DNA of 64,000 bases from Sphingobium sp. 66-54. Its GTDB lineage: Bacteria; Pseudomonadota; Alphaproteobacteria; Sphingomonadales; Sphingomonadaceae. Each line of letters opens with the position of its first letter. Within the stretch, counting starts at the first letter, position 1. Both the position numbers and the translations under genes were made by a program. The stretch spans positions 611,325-675,324 of the forward strand of contig MKWI01000006.1 of NCBI GenBank assembly GCA_001899715.1, in the 5' to 3' direction. Below are positions 1 through 8,061 of the stretch, piece by piece. The notes beneath the pieces are model-generated. The model saw nothing but the letters and a program-made list of their open reading frames with translations, made no database searches and was not told where the DNA came from.

Positions 1-690
1 ATCGCGGGGGCCTGCCGGTTCAACATCGTCATCTCGGGCGGCACCGGCTCGGGCAAGACGACGATGCTCAACGCCCTCTCCAAGATGATCGACCCCGGCG
101 AGCGTGTGCTGACCATCGAGGATGCGGCCGAGCTTCGGCTCCAGCAGCCGCACTGGCTGCCGCTGGAAACCCGACCGCCTAATCTGGAAGGGCAGGGCGC
201 CATCACCATCGGCGATCTCGTCAAGAACGCACTGCGCATGCGGCCGGACCGGATCATCCTGGGCGAAATCCGCGGCGCCGAGTGCTTCGACCTGCTCGCC
301 GCGATGAACACCGGCCACGACGGCTCGATGTGTACGCTCCACTCCAACAGCCCGCGCGAATGCCTCGGCCGTATGGAGAACATGATCCTGATGGGTGACA
401 TCAAGATCCCCAAGGAGGCCATCTCCAAGCAGATCGCCGACTCGGTAGACATGATCGTGCAGGTCAAGCGCCTGCGCGACGGCTCGCGCCGCGTCACCAA
501 CATCACCGAGGTGATCGGCATGGAGGGCGACGTGATCGTCACCCAGGAGCTGTTCCGCTTCGAGTATCAGGACGAGGACGCGGATGGGAAGATCATCGGC
601 GAATATCGTGCCATGGGGCTGCGGCCCTACACGCTCGACAAGGCGCGCGGCTTCGGCTTCGATCAGGCCCTGCTCGACGCCTGCCTCTGA
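1..690 (+). CDS. cpaF: CpaF/TadA-type pilus assembly ATPase (5' end outside window)
   Basis: Secretion ATPase of the VirB11/CpaF family, expected to power assembly of Flp/Tad-type pili at the inner membrane. The reading frame is open from base 1, so the N-terminal half is cut off by the window edge. Visible residues 13-20 form the Walker A motif (GGTGSGKT). They are followed by the acidic TIEDAAEL stretch, an Arg-rich RMRPDRIILGEIRGAE box (Walker B region) and the His-box segment MNTGHDGSMCTLHSNSPRE, all in family order. The C-terminal KRLRDGSRRV...ITEV segment is typical of CpaF. The 229 visible residues fit the C-terminal domain of a roughly 450-500-residue protein. The rest of a tad/cpa cluster should lie upstream, outside the window. 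It could also be a TrbB/VirB11 relative, but the extended C-terminus favours CpaF. Confidence 0.85.
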   Translation: MAGACRFNIVISGGTGSGKTTMLNALSKMIDPGERVLTIEDAAELRLQQPHWLPLETRPPNLEGQGAITIGDLVKNALRMRPDRIILGEIRGAECFDLLAAMNTGHDGSMCTLHSNSPRECLGRMENMILMGDIKIPKEAISKQIADSVDMIVQVKRLRDGSRRVTNITEVIGMEGDVIVTQELFRFEYQDEDADGKIIGEYRAMGLRPYTLDKARGFGFDQALLDACL

Positions 691-760
691 GGGCTGCTTT
701 TGCGGCGGGTCGGTTGGACGCGCCGGGGTCTGGGTAAAGCGAGCGCATACCGGCCCGCTA

Positions 761-786
761 GTGCTCCTGCTTTCGCAGGAGAACAT
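761..786. repeat. Half unit of the GCTCCTGC/GCAGGAGC palindromic repeat (copy 1)
   Basis: Contains the inverted repeat CTCCTGC-TTTC-GCAGGAG. This is one arm of the repeat seen as a full two-arm unit at 7155-7237, 10783-10869, 27401-27483 and 29791-29870. It lies between the convergent ends of cpaF and the DUF924 fusion gene. Confidence 0.7.
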
Positions 787-818
787 GCTGCTCCAATGTG
801 TGAGGCGATGCTTGCCGC

Positions 819-1835
819 CTACCAGTGCGAGCCCTCCCGCACGGCCTCTTCCTCCTCGGGCAACGTCTCGCGCCCGAGCACGGCGTTGCGGTGCGGGAAG
901 CGGCCGAAGCGCGCGACGATGGCGTGGTGGGCCTTGGCGAAGGGCAGGTTGAACTCGAACCCCGGCTGGCTGAACAGGTCCAGCGAGCGCTCCTGATCCG
1001 CCAGTTCCTCGCTATGCATGAAGGGCAGGTAGAAGAACGACCGCGCGCTGTTGACGAACGTGTCGTCATAGTCCCGGTCGATGGCCGCCCGCGCAATGTC
1101 CCGCGCCAGCGCGTCGGTCGCGAAGGCGCGGGCATGGCCCCGGAACATGTTGCGTGGGAACTGGTCGAAGAGCACGATGGCGGCCAGCGCCATGTCGGCA
1201 TCGTCGAGGAACGCATCGGCCGGCTCGTCGCGCAGCGCTTCCCAGAGTGAGCGGAACAGATGGGCGCAGCGTGCATCCTCTTCATCGCTGGAGGCGAACC
1301 AGCCGTCCGGCCCGATCTCGTTCAGCCAGTAGTTGAGCACCGCGCCGACCCAGCCATGGCCGACCTTGCCGCGCGCTTCGGTCGGTGGGGTATCCTGCGC
1401 GCGATCGGGTGCCGCTGGCCGCTCCCATGTCAGTACCGGCAGGCCGGTCCCAGCGCCTTCGACCACCTGCTCGACCGACACCACGACGATTCGCCGGGCG
1501 CCGGTGGCGGACGCGAAGGGCGCCGCGGCAATGTCCCACTCGTCGTCATCCGGCAGGATCGCCTTGCCGCGCCCCTGAAGGCGCACCGTGCGCTGCGATC
1601 CATCGAACGCACAGACCATGAGGGCGATATGGGCATGGGCGCCGGAGGTGGGTGGCGTGCCGTCATCGCTATCCAGCCAGGCGACGAGGTCCGGGGCGAT
1701 GATACGCAACCGGTCCGTCCCGCCGGCGTCGAGCCGGATCGCGCCATCATCGGCCGTCGCAGCGAACAGGGCGAGGGGTTGCGCTTCGATGAAGGCGCGC
1801 TGGTCGTCGGTGATTGCGGCGGAAGTCTTGGTCAT
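819..1835 (-). CDS. PPOX-like flavin-binding domain fused to DUF924
   Basis: A 338-residue two-domain protein of unknown function. Residues about 5-145 match the pyridoxamine 5'-phosphate oxidase-related (PPOX) split-barrel family: an opening AFIEAQPLALFAATA, then DRLRIIAPDLVAWLDSDDG and ALMVCAFDGSQRTVRLQGRG. The usual SPKG phosphate-binding motif is degraded to DAGG, so FMN binding is uncertain. Residues about 165-335 are a DUF924 domain, recognised by FDQFPRNMFRG, a YLPFMHSE motif and the closing FGRFPHRNAVLGRE. DUF924 is an all-helical TPR-like fold of unknown role. Both domains lie in one uninterrupted frame. The gene is convergent with cpaF and transcribed away from the tldD block. The domain calls are secure; no substrate can be proposed. 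Confidence 0.85.
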   Translation of the reverse strand: MTKTSAAITDDQRAFIEAQPLALFAATADDGAIRLDAGGTDRLRIIAPDLVAWLDSDDGTPPTSGAHAHIALMVCAFDGSQRTVRLQGRGKAILPDDDEWDIAAAPFASATGARRIVVVSVEQVVEGAGTGLPVLTWERPAAPDRAQDTPPTEARGKVGHGWVGAVLNYWLNEIGPDGWFASSDEEDARCAHLFRSLWEALRDEPADAFLDDADMALAAIVLFDQFPRNMFRGHARAFATDALARDIARAAIDRDYDDTFVNSARSFFYLPFMHSEELADQERSLDLFSQPGFEFNLPFAKAHHAIVARFGRFPHRNAVLGRETLPEEEEAVREGSHW

Positions 1836-1901
1836 CCCCCGTGGCTATCAGGCCGGCTGCGCGCCGCCAAGCCATGGCCGCATATGTTGAGGAACGTGGG
1901 C

Positions 1902-2141
1902 TCAGTCGCGCTCCATCCACGCATCGCCGATGTCCACATCGCCGGAGAGCAGCGCCTGCGCTGCGACGAGGTCCTCGGCCAGCACCATCACGCGGATCGG
2001 CAGCATCAGCGGCACGCCTTCGGCCAGGTTCATGCCGGTATCGAAGCAGAAGGCCGGGATGCCCGCCGCTTCCAGCCGGCCACGCACGATCTGGGCGAGC
2101 ATCGAATCGGCGAACCGATCAAGCTCGACCAGCCCGCTCAT
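1902..2141 (-). CDS. DUF2007 family small protein
   Basis: A 79-residue protein of the DUF2007 (putative signal-transducing) family, recognised by LVELDRFADSMLAQIVRGRLEAAGIPAFCFD and the later IRVMVLAEDLVAAQALL. Members are small soluble alpha/beta proteins without a firm biochemical role. The chosen ATG overlaps the tldD stop codon by one base (TGATG at 2139-2143), so translation is probably coupled to tldD. A longer upstream start is possible but would lie wholly inside tldD and adds an Arg-rich stretch with no family support. Confidence 0.75.
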   Translation of the reverse strand: MSGLVELDRFADSMLAQIVRGRLEAAGIPAFCFDTGMNLAEGVPLMLPIRVMVLAEDLVAAQALLSGDVDIGDAWMERD

Positions 2142-3583
2142 CAGGCTGCCGTGCCGCCGACTGTGAGGCCGTCGAGCAGCAGGGTCGGCTGGCCGACGCC
2201 GGCCGGCACCCCCTGTCCGTTCTTGCCGCACATGCCGATGCCCTCGTCGAGCGCCATGTCGTTGCCGATGCCGACGATGCGGGTCAGCGCGGTCGGTCCG
2301 TCGCCGATCAGCGTCGCGCCCTTGATCGGATCGCCCAGCTTGCCGTTCTCGACCTTGTAGGCCTCCGTGCAGGAGAAGACGAACTTGCCCGAGACGATGT
2401 CCACCTGCCCGCCGCCGAAGCTGCGCGCGAAAATGCCCTTCTTGACGCGCGAGAGCAGCTCTGCCGGGTCGTCGTTGCCGCTGCGCGCATAGGTATTGGT
2501 CATGCGCGGCATGGGCGCATGGGCATAGCTCTCACGCCGGCCGTTGCCGGTTGGGGCCACGCCCATCAGCCGGGCGTTCAACCGGTCCTGCATGTAGCCG
2601 CGCAGGATGCCGTCCTCGATCAGCACATTCTCCTGCGTCGGCGTGCCTTCGTCGTCGATGCTGAGCGAGCCGCGCCGCGCGTCGATGGCGCCATTGTCCA
2701 CCACCGTCACGCCGGGCGCGGCGACACGCTGGCCGATCTTGCCGGTGAAGGCGCTGGTGCCCTTGCGGTTGAAGTCGCCCTCCAGCCCGTGGCCGACTGC
2801 TTCGTGCAGCAGCACGCCGGGCCAGCCGGGGCCGAGCAGCACGGTCATCTCACCGGCCGGCGCATCGACCGAGCGCAGATTGACCTCAGCCTGCTTCAGC
2901 GCCTCGTCGATGGCGCGCTGCCAGGTCGCTTCCTCGAACAGGCCGTCATAGAGATAGCGCCCGCCGATACCGAAGGTGCCCGTCTCGCGGCGACCATTCT
3001 CCTCCATGATGATCGACACGTTGAGCCGCACCAGCGGCCGCACATCGGTGGCGACGAAGCCATCCGGCCGGACGATCTCGACCACCGACCAGCTCCCGGA
3101 GAGCGAGGCGGAGACCTGCACCACGCGCGGGTCGCGGGCGCGGGCGGCGGCGTCGATCTTGCCCATCAACTCCACCTTGTGGGCGAAGGGCACGAGGTCG
3201 AGCGGATTGGCGTCGGTATAGAGGTGCCGGTTGGTACGCTGGGGCGGGGGTGCGTGGCCCTGTTTGGCCGGGTCGAGCAGTGTCAGCGTCTCGGCCGCGC
3301 GGCGGATCGCCGCCTCGCTGATGTCGTTGGCGTGGGCGAAGCCGGTCATCTCGCCCGAGACGCCGCGCAGGCCGAAACCCGCGTCGGTCGAATAATCCGC
3401 CGTCTTGAGCCGCCCGTCGTCGAAGCCGAACGCCTCGGTTGCGACATATTGCAGGTAAAGCTCGCCGTCCTCGCACTCCTTGAGTGCCTGCGCCGTCAGC
3501 CGGCGCGCGTCATCGGGGTCGAGCGCCCCGTCGCGATAGAGGAAGGAACGCACGTCTGTGGTCTGGGGAGCGGTGTCTGTCAT
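2141..3583 (-). CDS. tldD: Metalloprotease TldD
   Basis: TldD is the zinc-dependent peptidase subunit of the TldD/TldE (PmbA) heterodimer. In other bacteria it degrades or matures modified peptides such as microcins and helps turn over CcdA. The 480-residue length is normal. The HEAVGH zinc-binding motif (HExxxH) is present at about residue 257, followed by GLEGDFNRKGTSAF. The C-terminal half carries the conserved GGGQVDIVSGKFVFSC and GDPIKGATLIG blocks. The partner TldE is not in the window. The DUF2007 gene follows with a one-base overlap. Confidence 0.95.
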   Translation of the reverse strand: MTDTAPQTTDVRSFLYRDGALDPDDARRLTAQALKECEDGELYLQYVATEAFGFDDGRLKTADYSTDAGFGLRGVSGEMTGFAHANDISEAAIRRAAETLTLLDPAKQGHAPPPQRTNRHLYTDANPLDLVPFAHKVELMGKIDAAARARDPRVVQVSASLSGSWSVVEIVRPDGFVATDVRPLVRLNVSIIMEENGRRETGTFGIGGRYLYDGLFEEATWQRAIDEALKQAEVNLRSVDAPAGEMTVLLGPGWPGVLLHEAVGHGLEGDFNRKGTSAFTGKIGQRVAAPGVTVVDNGAIDARRGSLSIDDEGTPTQENVLIEDGILRGYMQDRLNARLMGVAPTGNGRRESYAHAPMPRMTNTYARSGNDDPAELLSRVKKGIFARSFGGGQVDIVSGKFVFSCTEAYKVENGKLGDPIKGATLIGDGPTALTRIVGIGNDMALDEGIGMCGKNGQGVPAGVGQPTLLLDGLTVGGTAA

Positions 3584-3785
3584 CCCGCCGATATAAGGAG
3601 GCGGGAGGCCGGCCGCAAATGCGGAAAGGGCGGGCGATCCGTCTTCAGGATGGACCGGCGTTCAATCCATGCGGTGCATAAATAGCGAATTGCCCCGGCT
3701 TCAGCGCTTCCATGCCGGGGCGCGGCGCTCTGGAACGCGGAAAAATGCCGGGGAGACCCTTCGTGTCCGCCTCACCGGCGCGTCC

Positions 3786-4016
3786 CTAGAGGCTGGCGCC
3801 CGAGGCGATGTCCGGCCTGGTCGCGAGCGCCGGGTTGTCGGCGGGGCCGCCCTCCAGCACGAAGCGCCGGTCGCAATAGCCGCAATCGACATAGCCATGC
3901 TCGTCGATCTCAAGAAAGACGCGCGGATGGCCAAGCGCGGCGGAGATGCCGTGGCCCGAGCCATCGCAGGCGACTCGGCGGGCGTGGACGCGGATGATCT
4001 CGGGCGGGGTCTGCAT
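3786..4016 (-). CDS. CHCC-type zinc-finger domain protein
   Basis: A 76-residue protein matching the zf-CHCC family, related to the NDUFS6/complex I 13-kDa subunit zinc-binding domain. The ligand set is visible: Cys and His in ACDGSGHG, then HGYVDCGYC near the end, followed by the typical RFVLEGG tail. In alphaproteobacteria such stand-alone proteins are candidates for complex I assembly, which is knowledge of the family rather than something shown here. The start at MQTPPE gives the usual compact length. It lies 202 bases upstream of tldD on the same strand. Confidence 0.85.
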   Translation of the reverse strand: MQTPPEIIRVHARRVACDGSGHGISAALGHPRVFLEIDEHGYVDCGYCDRRFVLEGGPADNPALATRPDIASGASL

Positions 4017-4129
4017 GGTTAGCGCGGTTAGCAAAGGCGCGGCGAACGGGCAATATCCCCGATGCGGCTTTGCTTTCTCGGCCAGCCGCCCCTACATAGC
4101 CGTTTCCCTTCGCACAGGAGCACCCCGTC

Positions 4130-4234
4130 ATGGATCAGGCACAGGACCGTCGCCCGTTCGTTCCCCTGCCCGAGATGTTCCATGCCCGCTCCCGCTCTGC
4201 TCACGCTCGACCGTATCGCCGCCGCCCGGCCTGA
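4130..4234 (+). CDS. Possible 34-codon leader ORF overlapping the ABC-F start
   Basis: A short ORF with a good ribosome-binding site (AGGAG, 9 bases ahead of the ATG). It begins MDQAQDRRPF and ends with the Arg-rich RPYRRRPA. It overlaps the first 53 bases of the ABC-F gene in another frame and stops inside it. The ABC-F ATG at 4182 has only a weak ribosome-binding site of its own. Leader ORFs that control ABC-F genes by ribosome stalling are known in other bacteria. Whether this one is translated is inference from position and signal only. Confidence 0.3.
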   Translation: MDQAQDRRPFVPLPEMFHARSRSAHARPYRRRPA

Positions 4235-5768
4235 CGGCACGGCGCTTTTCTCCGATCTCACGCTGGCTGTCGGCCGCGAGCGCATCGGCCTCGTCGGCCG
4301 TAACGGTTGCGGCAAATCGACGCTGCTCGCCATCGTCGCCGGTGAGGCGCAACCGAAGGCGGGGCATCTCCACCGTGCCGGCCGCATCGCCATGCTGCGC
4401 CAGATTCCCGTCGATGCCGCCAGCGTGGCTGAGGCGCTGGGCGTTGCGCCTGCGCTGGCCTGCCTCGACCGGCTCGACGCCGGTACCGGTACGGCACAGG
4501 ACGCCGCCGAGGCGGACTGGACCCTGCGCGAACGGCTGGCAGAGGCGCTGGAGGATGTGGGCCTCGGCCATATCGCGCTGGACCGTGCGCCCGAGTCGCT
4601 GAGCGGCGGCGAGCGGGTGCGGCTCGCTCTGGCCGCGATGCTGCTGGAGCAGCCGGAGCTGCTGCTGCTCGACGAGCCGACCAACAATCTCGATGAGGAA
4701 GGCCGCGCGGCGGTCGCCGGGCTGCTGGCGCGCTGGCCGGGTGGCGCGCTGGTCGCCAGCCACGACCGCGCGTTGCTGGAGGGGATGGACCGTATCGTCC
4801 AGCTCTCGCCGGTCGGCGTGTTGAGCGTGAGCGGCGGCTGGAGCGCGTTCGTCGCCCAGCGCGATGCCCAGCGCGCTCAGGCCGAGGACGCGCTGGACCG
4901 CAGCCGTCGCGATCTTGCCCAGCGCGCACGCGGGGCGCAGCGGCAGAGCGAGAAGAAAGCGCGGCGCGACAAGGCGGGCCGCGCCACTGCCGCCAAGGGG
5001 GGCCTGCCCCGTATCCTGCTCGGCGCGCGGGCACGGCAGGCGGAGGAAAACGGCGCGCGCGAGCGCCATAGCGCCCAGCGGCAGATGGCCGAGGCGGAAG
5101 GCGCGGTGGCCACTGCCCGCGAGCGCGTGGAGGTGCTGACGCCGCTCACCATCGCCCTGCCGCCCACCGGCCTGCCCGCCAACCGCACATTGCTGCGGCT
5201 TGATGCGGTCACGCTGGAACGGGGCGGACGGCCTCTGTTCGGCCCGCTCTCGCTGACGCTCACCGGCCCGCGCCGCATTGCCGTCGCCGGATCCAACGGC
5301 AGCGGCAAGAGCAGCCTGCTCGCCATCATCGCCGGCACGCTGGCGCCGACCGGCGGCGCTGTGCAGCGGGCGGAGGGCGCTATTGCCCTGCTGGACCAGA
5401 GCGTCTCGCTGCTCCCGCTGGACCGCGATCTGGTCGAGACCATGCGCGCACGGCATCCCGGCATAACGGCGGGCGAAGCCCATGCGGCGCTGGCCCGCTT
5501 CGCCTTCCGCAATCGCGATGCGCTGAAGCCGGCGGGCGTGCTGAGCGGCGGTGAGCGGCTGCGCGCCGGACTGGCAATGGTGATGGCGGGGCCGCAGCCG
5601 CCGCAGCTTCTCATCCTCGACGAACCCACCAACCATCTCGATCTCGATGCCATCGAAGTACTGGAAGAGGCGCTGCGCGGCTATGATGGCGCGCTGATCG
5701 TGGTCAGCCACGACGAGCGGTTTCTGGAGCGGATCGGCGTGGAGGAGCGCATCCGGCTCGGCGCCTGA
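4182..5768 (+). CDS. ABC-F family ATP-binding protein
   Basis: A 528-residue soluble protein with two ABC cassettes and no membrane segments, the layout of ABC-F translation factors (EttA/Uup/resistance-type). Cassette 1 has Walker A GRNGCGKST near residue 38, signature LSGGERVRLALA and Walker B LLLLDEPTNNLD. Cassette 2 has GSNGSGKSS near residue 370, signature LSGGERLRAGLAM and LLILDEPTNHLD followed by the switch His in IVVSHDERFL. The two are joined by a charged Arg/Lys/Ala-rich linker (about residues 230-330). Members act on the ribosome to clear stalled or drug-bound states. The subfamily cannot be fixed by eye. ATG 4182 begins MPAPALLTLDRIAA, the usual N-terminus of cassette 1. Confidence 0.93.
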   Translation: MPAPALLTLDRIAAARPDGTALFSDLTLAVGRERIGLVGRNGCGKSTLLAIVAGEAQPKAGHLHRAGRIAMLRQIPVDAASVAEALGVAPALACLDRLDAGTGTAQDAAEADWTLRERLAEALEDVGLGHIALDRAPESLSGGERVRLALAAMLLEQPELLLLDEPTNNLDEEGRAAVAGLLARWPGGALVASHDRALLEGMDRIVQLSPVGVLSVSGGWSAFVAQRDAQRAQAEDALDRSRRDLAQRARGAQRQSEKKARRDKAGRATAAKGGLPRILLGARARQAEENGARERHSAQRQMAEAEGAVATARERVEVLTPLTIALPPTGLPANRTLLRLDAVTLERGGRPLFGPLSLTLTGPRRIAVAGSNGSGKSSLLAIIAGTLAPTGGAVQRAEGAIALLDQSVSLLPLDRDLVETMRARHPGITAGEAHAALARFAFRNRDALKPAGVLSGGERLRAGLAMVMAGPQPPQLLILDEPTNHLDLDAIEVLEEALRGYDGALIVVSHDERFLERIGVEERIRLGA

Positions 5769-5902
5769 CGCGGGATCGCGGTTGCCGCTCCTCAGGACAG
5801 AGGGGGTGGACAAGCGCGCCATCCGCTCGCAAGGGTAAGGGGCTGCCGGACGGACCTGATATGAGGGGCGTGGTCTCCGCCTTCCCCGGCTTTTGAGAGA
5901 GG

Positions 5903-5965
5903 ATGACCATGAACGAGGAGCATGCTTTCGTGGCCCGGCGGCGGCCGACCGGGAGCGCGCACTGA
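5903..5965 (+). CDS. Possible 20-codon leader ORF coupled to lldD
   Basis: A short ORF starting MTMNEEHAF, preceded by a purine-rich GAGAGAGG. Its TGA stop overlaps the lldD ATG (TGATG at 5963-5967), the arrangement used for translational coupling. The peptide has no recognisable domain. It may be a real leader, or an alternative out-of-frame artefact of the purine-rich leader. Confidence 0.3.
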   Translation: MTMNEEHAFVARRRPTGSAH

Positions 5966-7122
5966 TGGCCTGGCCCCACGGGTTCGATGACCTGCGCGCC
6001 GCGGCCCGGCGCCGCGTGCCGCGCTTCCTGTTCGATTATGTCGATGGCGGAAGCTTCTCGGAGGGCACGCTGGCGCGCAACGTTGCCGCCGTGCACGCCG
6101 TGGCGCTGCGCCAGCGCGTGCTCAACGATGTCTCGCAGTCCGATCTCTCGACCAGCCTTTTCGGCCAGAGGCTCGCCATGCCGCTATTGCTGGCGCCGGT
6201 CGGCATGGCCGGCATGCTGCGCCGGCGCGGCGAGATCCAGGCGGTGCGCGCGGCGGAGGCGAGCGGCGTGCCGATGGTCATGTCCACCGTCGCGCTCTGC
6301 TCGGTGGACGAGGTGATGGCAGCGACCGGCATCCCCTTCTGGTTCCAGCTTTATGTCGCCAAGGATCGCGGCTTCGTCATGGACCTGCTGGCGCGGGTGA
6401 AGGCGCTCGGCTGCCCGGTGCTGTTCATGACGGTCGACCTGCCGATGCCCGGACCCCGCTGGCGCGATCAGCGCTCCGGCCTCTCCGGCCCGCCCGGCCT
6501 GCTTGGCCAGTGGCGGCGCTGGTCGCAGGTGCTGGCGCATCCGCGCTGGGCGCTGGACGTGGGGCTCGGCGGCCGCCCGCACACGCTCGGCAACCTCGCG
6601 CCGATCATGAAGGGCAATGTCCGTCTCAACGATTTCCTGAGCTGGAGCGGGCGCAATTTCGATCCGTCGGTGACATGGAAGGATCTGGAGTTCATCCGCA
6701 GCCATTGGGATGGGCCGCTGGTGCTCAAGGGCATCATGGACCCGGAGGACGCCCGCCGCGTGGCGGATATCGGCGCGGACGGGCTGGTCGTCTCCAACCA
6801 TGGCGGCCGCCAGCTCGATGGCATGGTCGGTACGGCGGACGCATTGCCGGCCATCGCGCAGGCGGTGGGCGATCGGCTCACCGTGCTCGCCGATGGCGGC
6901 GTCCGCAATGGCCTCGACGTGCTGCGCATGCTGGCGCTGGGCGCGAAAGGCGTGATGATCGGCCGTGCCTGGGCCTATGCACTGGCGGCCGGCGGCGAGG
7001 AAGGGGTGCGGCGCATGCTCGCCCAATTCGCGCTGGAGCTGCGCTCCGGCCTCGCGCTCACCGGCTGCGACGGCATCGCCGATGTGGGGCCGCATATTCT
7101 GGTGCGTCCGCCGCAGGGGTGA
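5965..7122 (+). CDS. lldD: FMN-dependent L-lactate dehydrogenase / alpha-hydroxy-acid oxidase
   Basis: A 385-residue flavoenzyme of the (S)-2-hydroxy-acid oxidase family. It is expected to oxidise L-lactate to pyruvate and feed electrons to the respiratory chain at the inner membrane face. It has the FMN-barrel signature blocks in order: FLFDYVDGG near the N-terminus, MSTVALCSVDEV, FQLYVAKDR, MTVDLPMPGPRWRD, VLKGIMDPEDA, and the active-site SNHGGRQLDG (catalytic His near residue 279). LADGGVRNGLDVLRMLALGA and IGRAWAYALAA follow for phosphate binding. Length and order match LldD; other hydroxy-acid substrates such as mandelate or glycolate cannot be excluded. The ATG overlaps the stop of a short upstream ORF. 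Confidence 0.9.
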   Translation: MAWPHGFDDLRAAARRRVPRFLFDYVDGGSFSEGTLARNVAAVHAVALRQRVLNDVSQSDLSTSLFGQRLAMPLLLAPVGMAGMLRRRGEIQAVRAAEASGVPMVMSTVALCSVDEVMAATGIPFWFQLYVAKDRGFVMDLLARVKALGCPVLFMTVDLPMPGPRWRDQRSGLSGPPGLLGQWRRWSQVLAHPRWALDVGLGGRPHTLGNLAPIMKGNVRLNDFLSWSGRNFDPSVTWKDLEFIRSHWDGPLVLKGIMDPEDARRVADIGADGLVVSNHGGRQLDGMVGTADALPAIAQAVGDRLTVLADGGVRNGLDVLRMLALGAKGVMIGRAWAYALAAGGEEGVRRMLAQFALELRSGLALTGCDGIADVGPHILVRPPQG

Positions 7123-7154
7123 TCGGCGAGGATCGTCATAACGGTGCGGCCCGG

Positions 7155-7237
7155 CATGTGCTCCTGCGCAGGCAGGAGTCCCAGTGCGGCAAGGCACTGC
7201 GGCTGGCCCCTGGACTCCTGCCTGCGCAGGAGCACAT
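7155..7237. repeat. Two-arm GCTCCTGC/GCAGGAGC palindromic repeat (copy 2)
   Basis: The two ends (CATGTGCTCCTGCGCAGGCA and its complement at 7218-7237) form a near-perfect inverted repeat of about 28 bases around a GC-rich centre. Each arm is itself a small palindrome. It lies in the gap between lldD and the convergent MerC-like gene. Confidence 0.85.
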
Positions 7238-7398
7238 GGCAGCTTCAGACGAGCGGATTGAGCGGAGCGCCGGAAAGCGGCAGCCCGCCCTTTCCGTTCG
7301 CGTCGCGCAAGGTCGAGACACCCCATGCCCGACGCGGCGTCATAAATCCCCGCCACGGCGCCCGGAACGCGCCGGAGCCGGCTTACCCCGCTCGCACG

Positions 7399-7773
7399 TT
7401 ACCAATAAGCGCGGCGGTTGAGTTCGTGACCGAAGGCGAGCAGCAGCACGCCCAGCACCGAGTAAGCGATTTCGCCGGGGGCACCGTGCGGCAGGCTGAG
7501 CGCGCCCGCCATGATGCCGAGCCCCAGCGCACCCACCGCGACCGGCAGCAGCATGCCGTGCTTGCGCGCGCCGTTGCCGAGCGCCAGCCCGCCGAGCAGG
7601 ATCGCGAGGACGAGGCCGCCTTCATGGATGATCGGCGCTTCGAGCAGCCCCGCGAAGGAGGAGAGCAGGCCGACCGCGACCGCTGTCGCCAGACAATGCA
7701 GCGCGCACAGGCCGGAGAGGCCGATGGCCCATCCATCGAGATGCGTGAAGCGGGAGGCAGTCAGAGTCGGCAT
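7399..7773 (-). CDS. MerC domain-containing inner-membrane protein
   Basis: A 124-residue hydrophobic protein with about four membrane helices. The N-terminal motif HLDGWAIGLSGLCALHCLA contains the CxxxC-like Cys pair and His of MerC-type transporters. No mer genes are nearby, so mercury resistance is not implied. Such homologues in alphaproteobacteria are often proposed to act in zinc or other metal handling. The start at MPTLTASRF keeps the family length; an ATG eight codons upstream has no ribosome-binding site. A possible Zur-like AT-rich site lies 33 bases upstream (see separate entry). Confidence 0.75.
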   Translation of the reverse strand: MPTLTASRFTHLDGWAIGLSGLCALHCLATAVAVGLLSSFAGLLEAPIIHEGGLVLAILLGGLALGNGARKHGMLLPVAVGALGLGIMAGALSLPHGAPGEIAYSVLGVLLLAFGHELNRRAYW

Positions 7774-7803
7774 TGCGAAAGCGTCTCTACGCCTCATCGC
7801 ATG

Positions 7804-7820
7804 AGGTTACAACATATCAT
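7804..7820. promoter_or_regulatory. Possible Zur-type operator ahead of the MerC-like gene
   Basis: The sequence GTTACAACATATC (7806-7818; GATATGTTGTAAC on the gene's strand) is an AT-rich island in GC-rich surroundings. It resembles a half-degenerate GATATGTTATAACA-like Zur box. The symmetry is imperfect, so this is a weak call. Confidence 0.25.
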
Positions 7821-8061
7821 TTGAATGAACGGACCCGATGCGCGAGATCGGATCGGTTGCAGAGCCGACTGCGATTCGCCGATGCCGTGGGACGGCCTTG
7901 GAGGCATTGAATGAGGGGCGTGCGAAAGGACGGCGGCCGCCTTTATGCCATGGACGCGCGCTCCTGGAATCGCGTTGCCCCACGCACTACCGAACTCCCA
8001 CAGCCGACCCCCGGCGCCATCCGGCTTGCCTCCCCCGCCACTTGGGGGCATGGACGCGGCC

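Noticed and set aside
1814..3685. Long plus-strand open frame opposite tldD
   Set aside because: TldD on the other strand has clear motifs (HEAVGH); the antisense frame has none.
4128..5822. 564-codon minus-strand frame opposite the ABC-F gene
   Set aside because: Shadow of the ABC-F coding sequence, which has all ATPase motifs.
7399..7773. Mercury resistance operon suggested by the MerC-like gene
   Set aside because: No merR, merT, merP or merA nearby; the gene stands alone.
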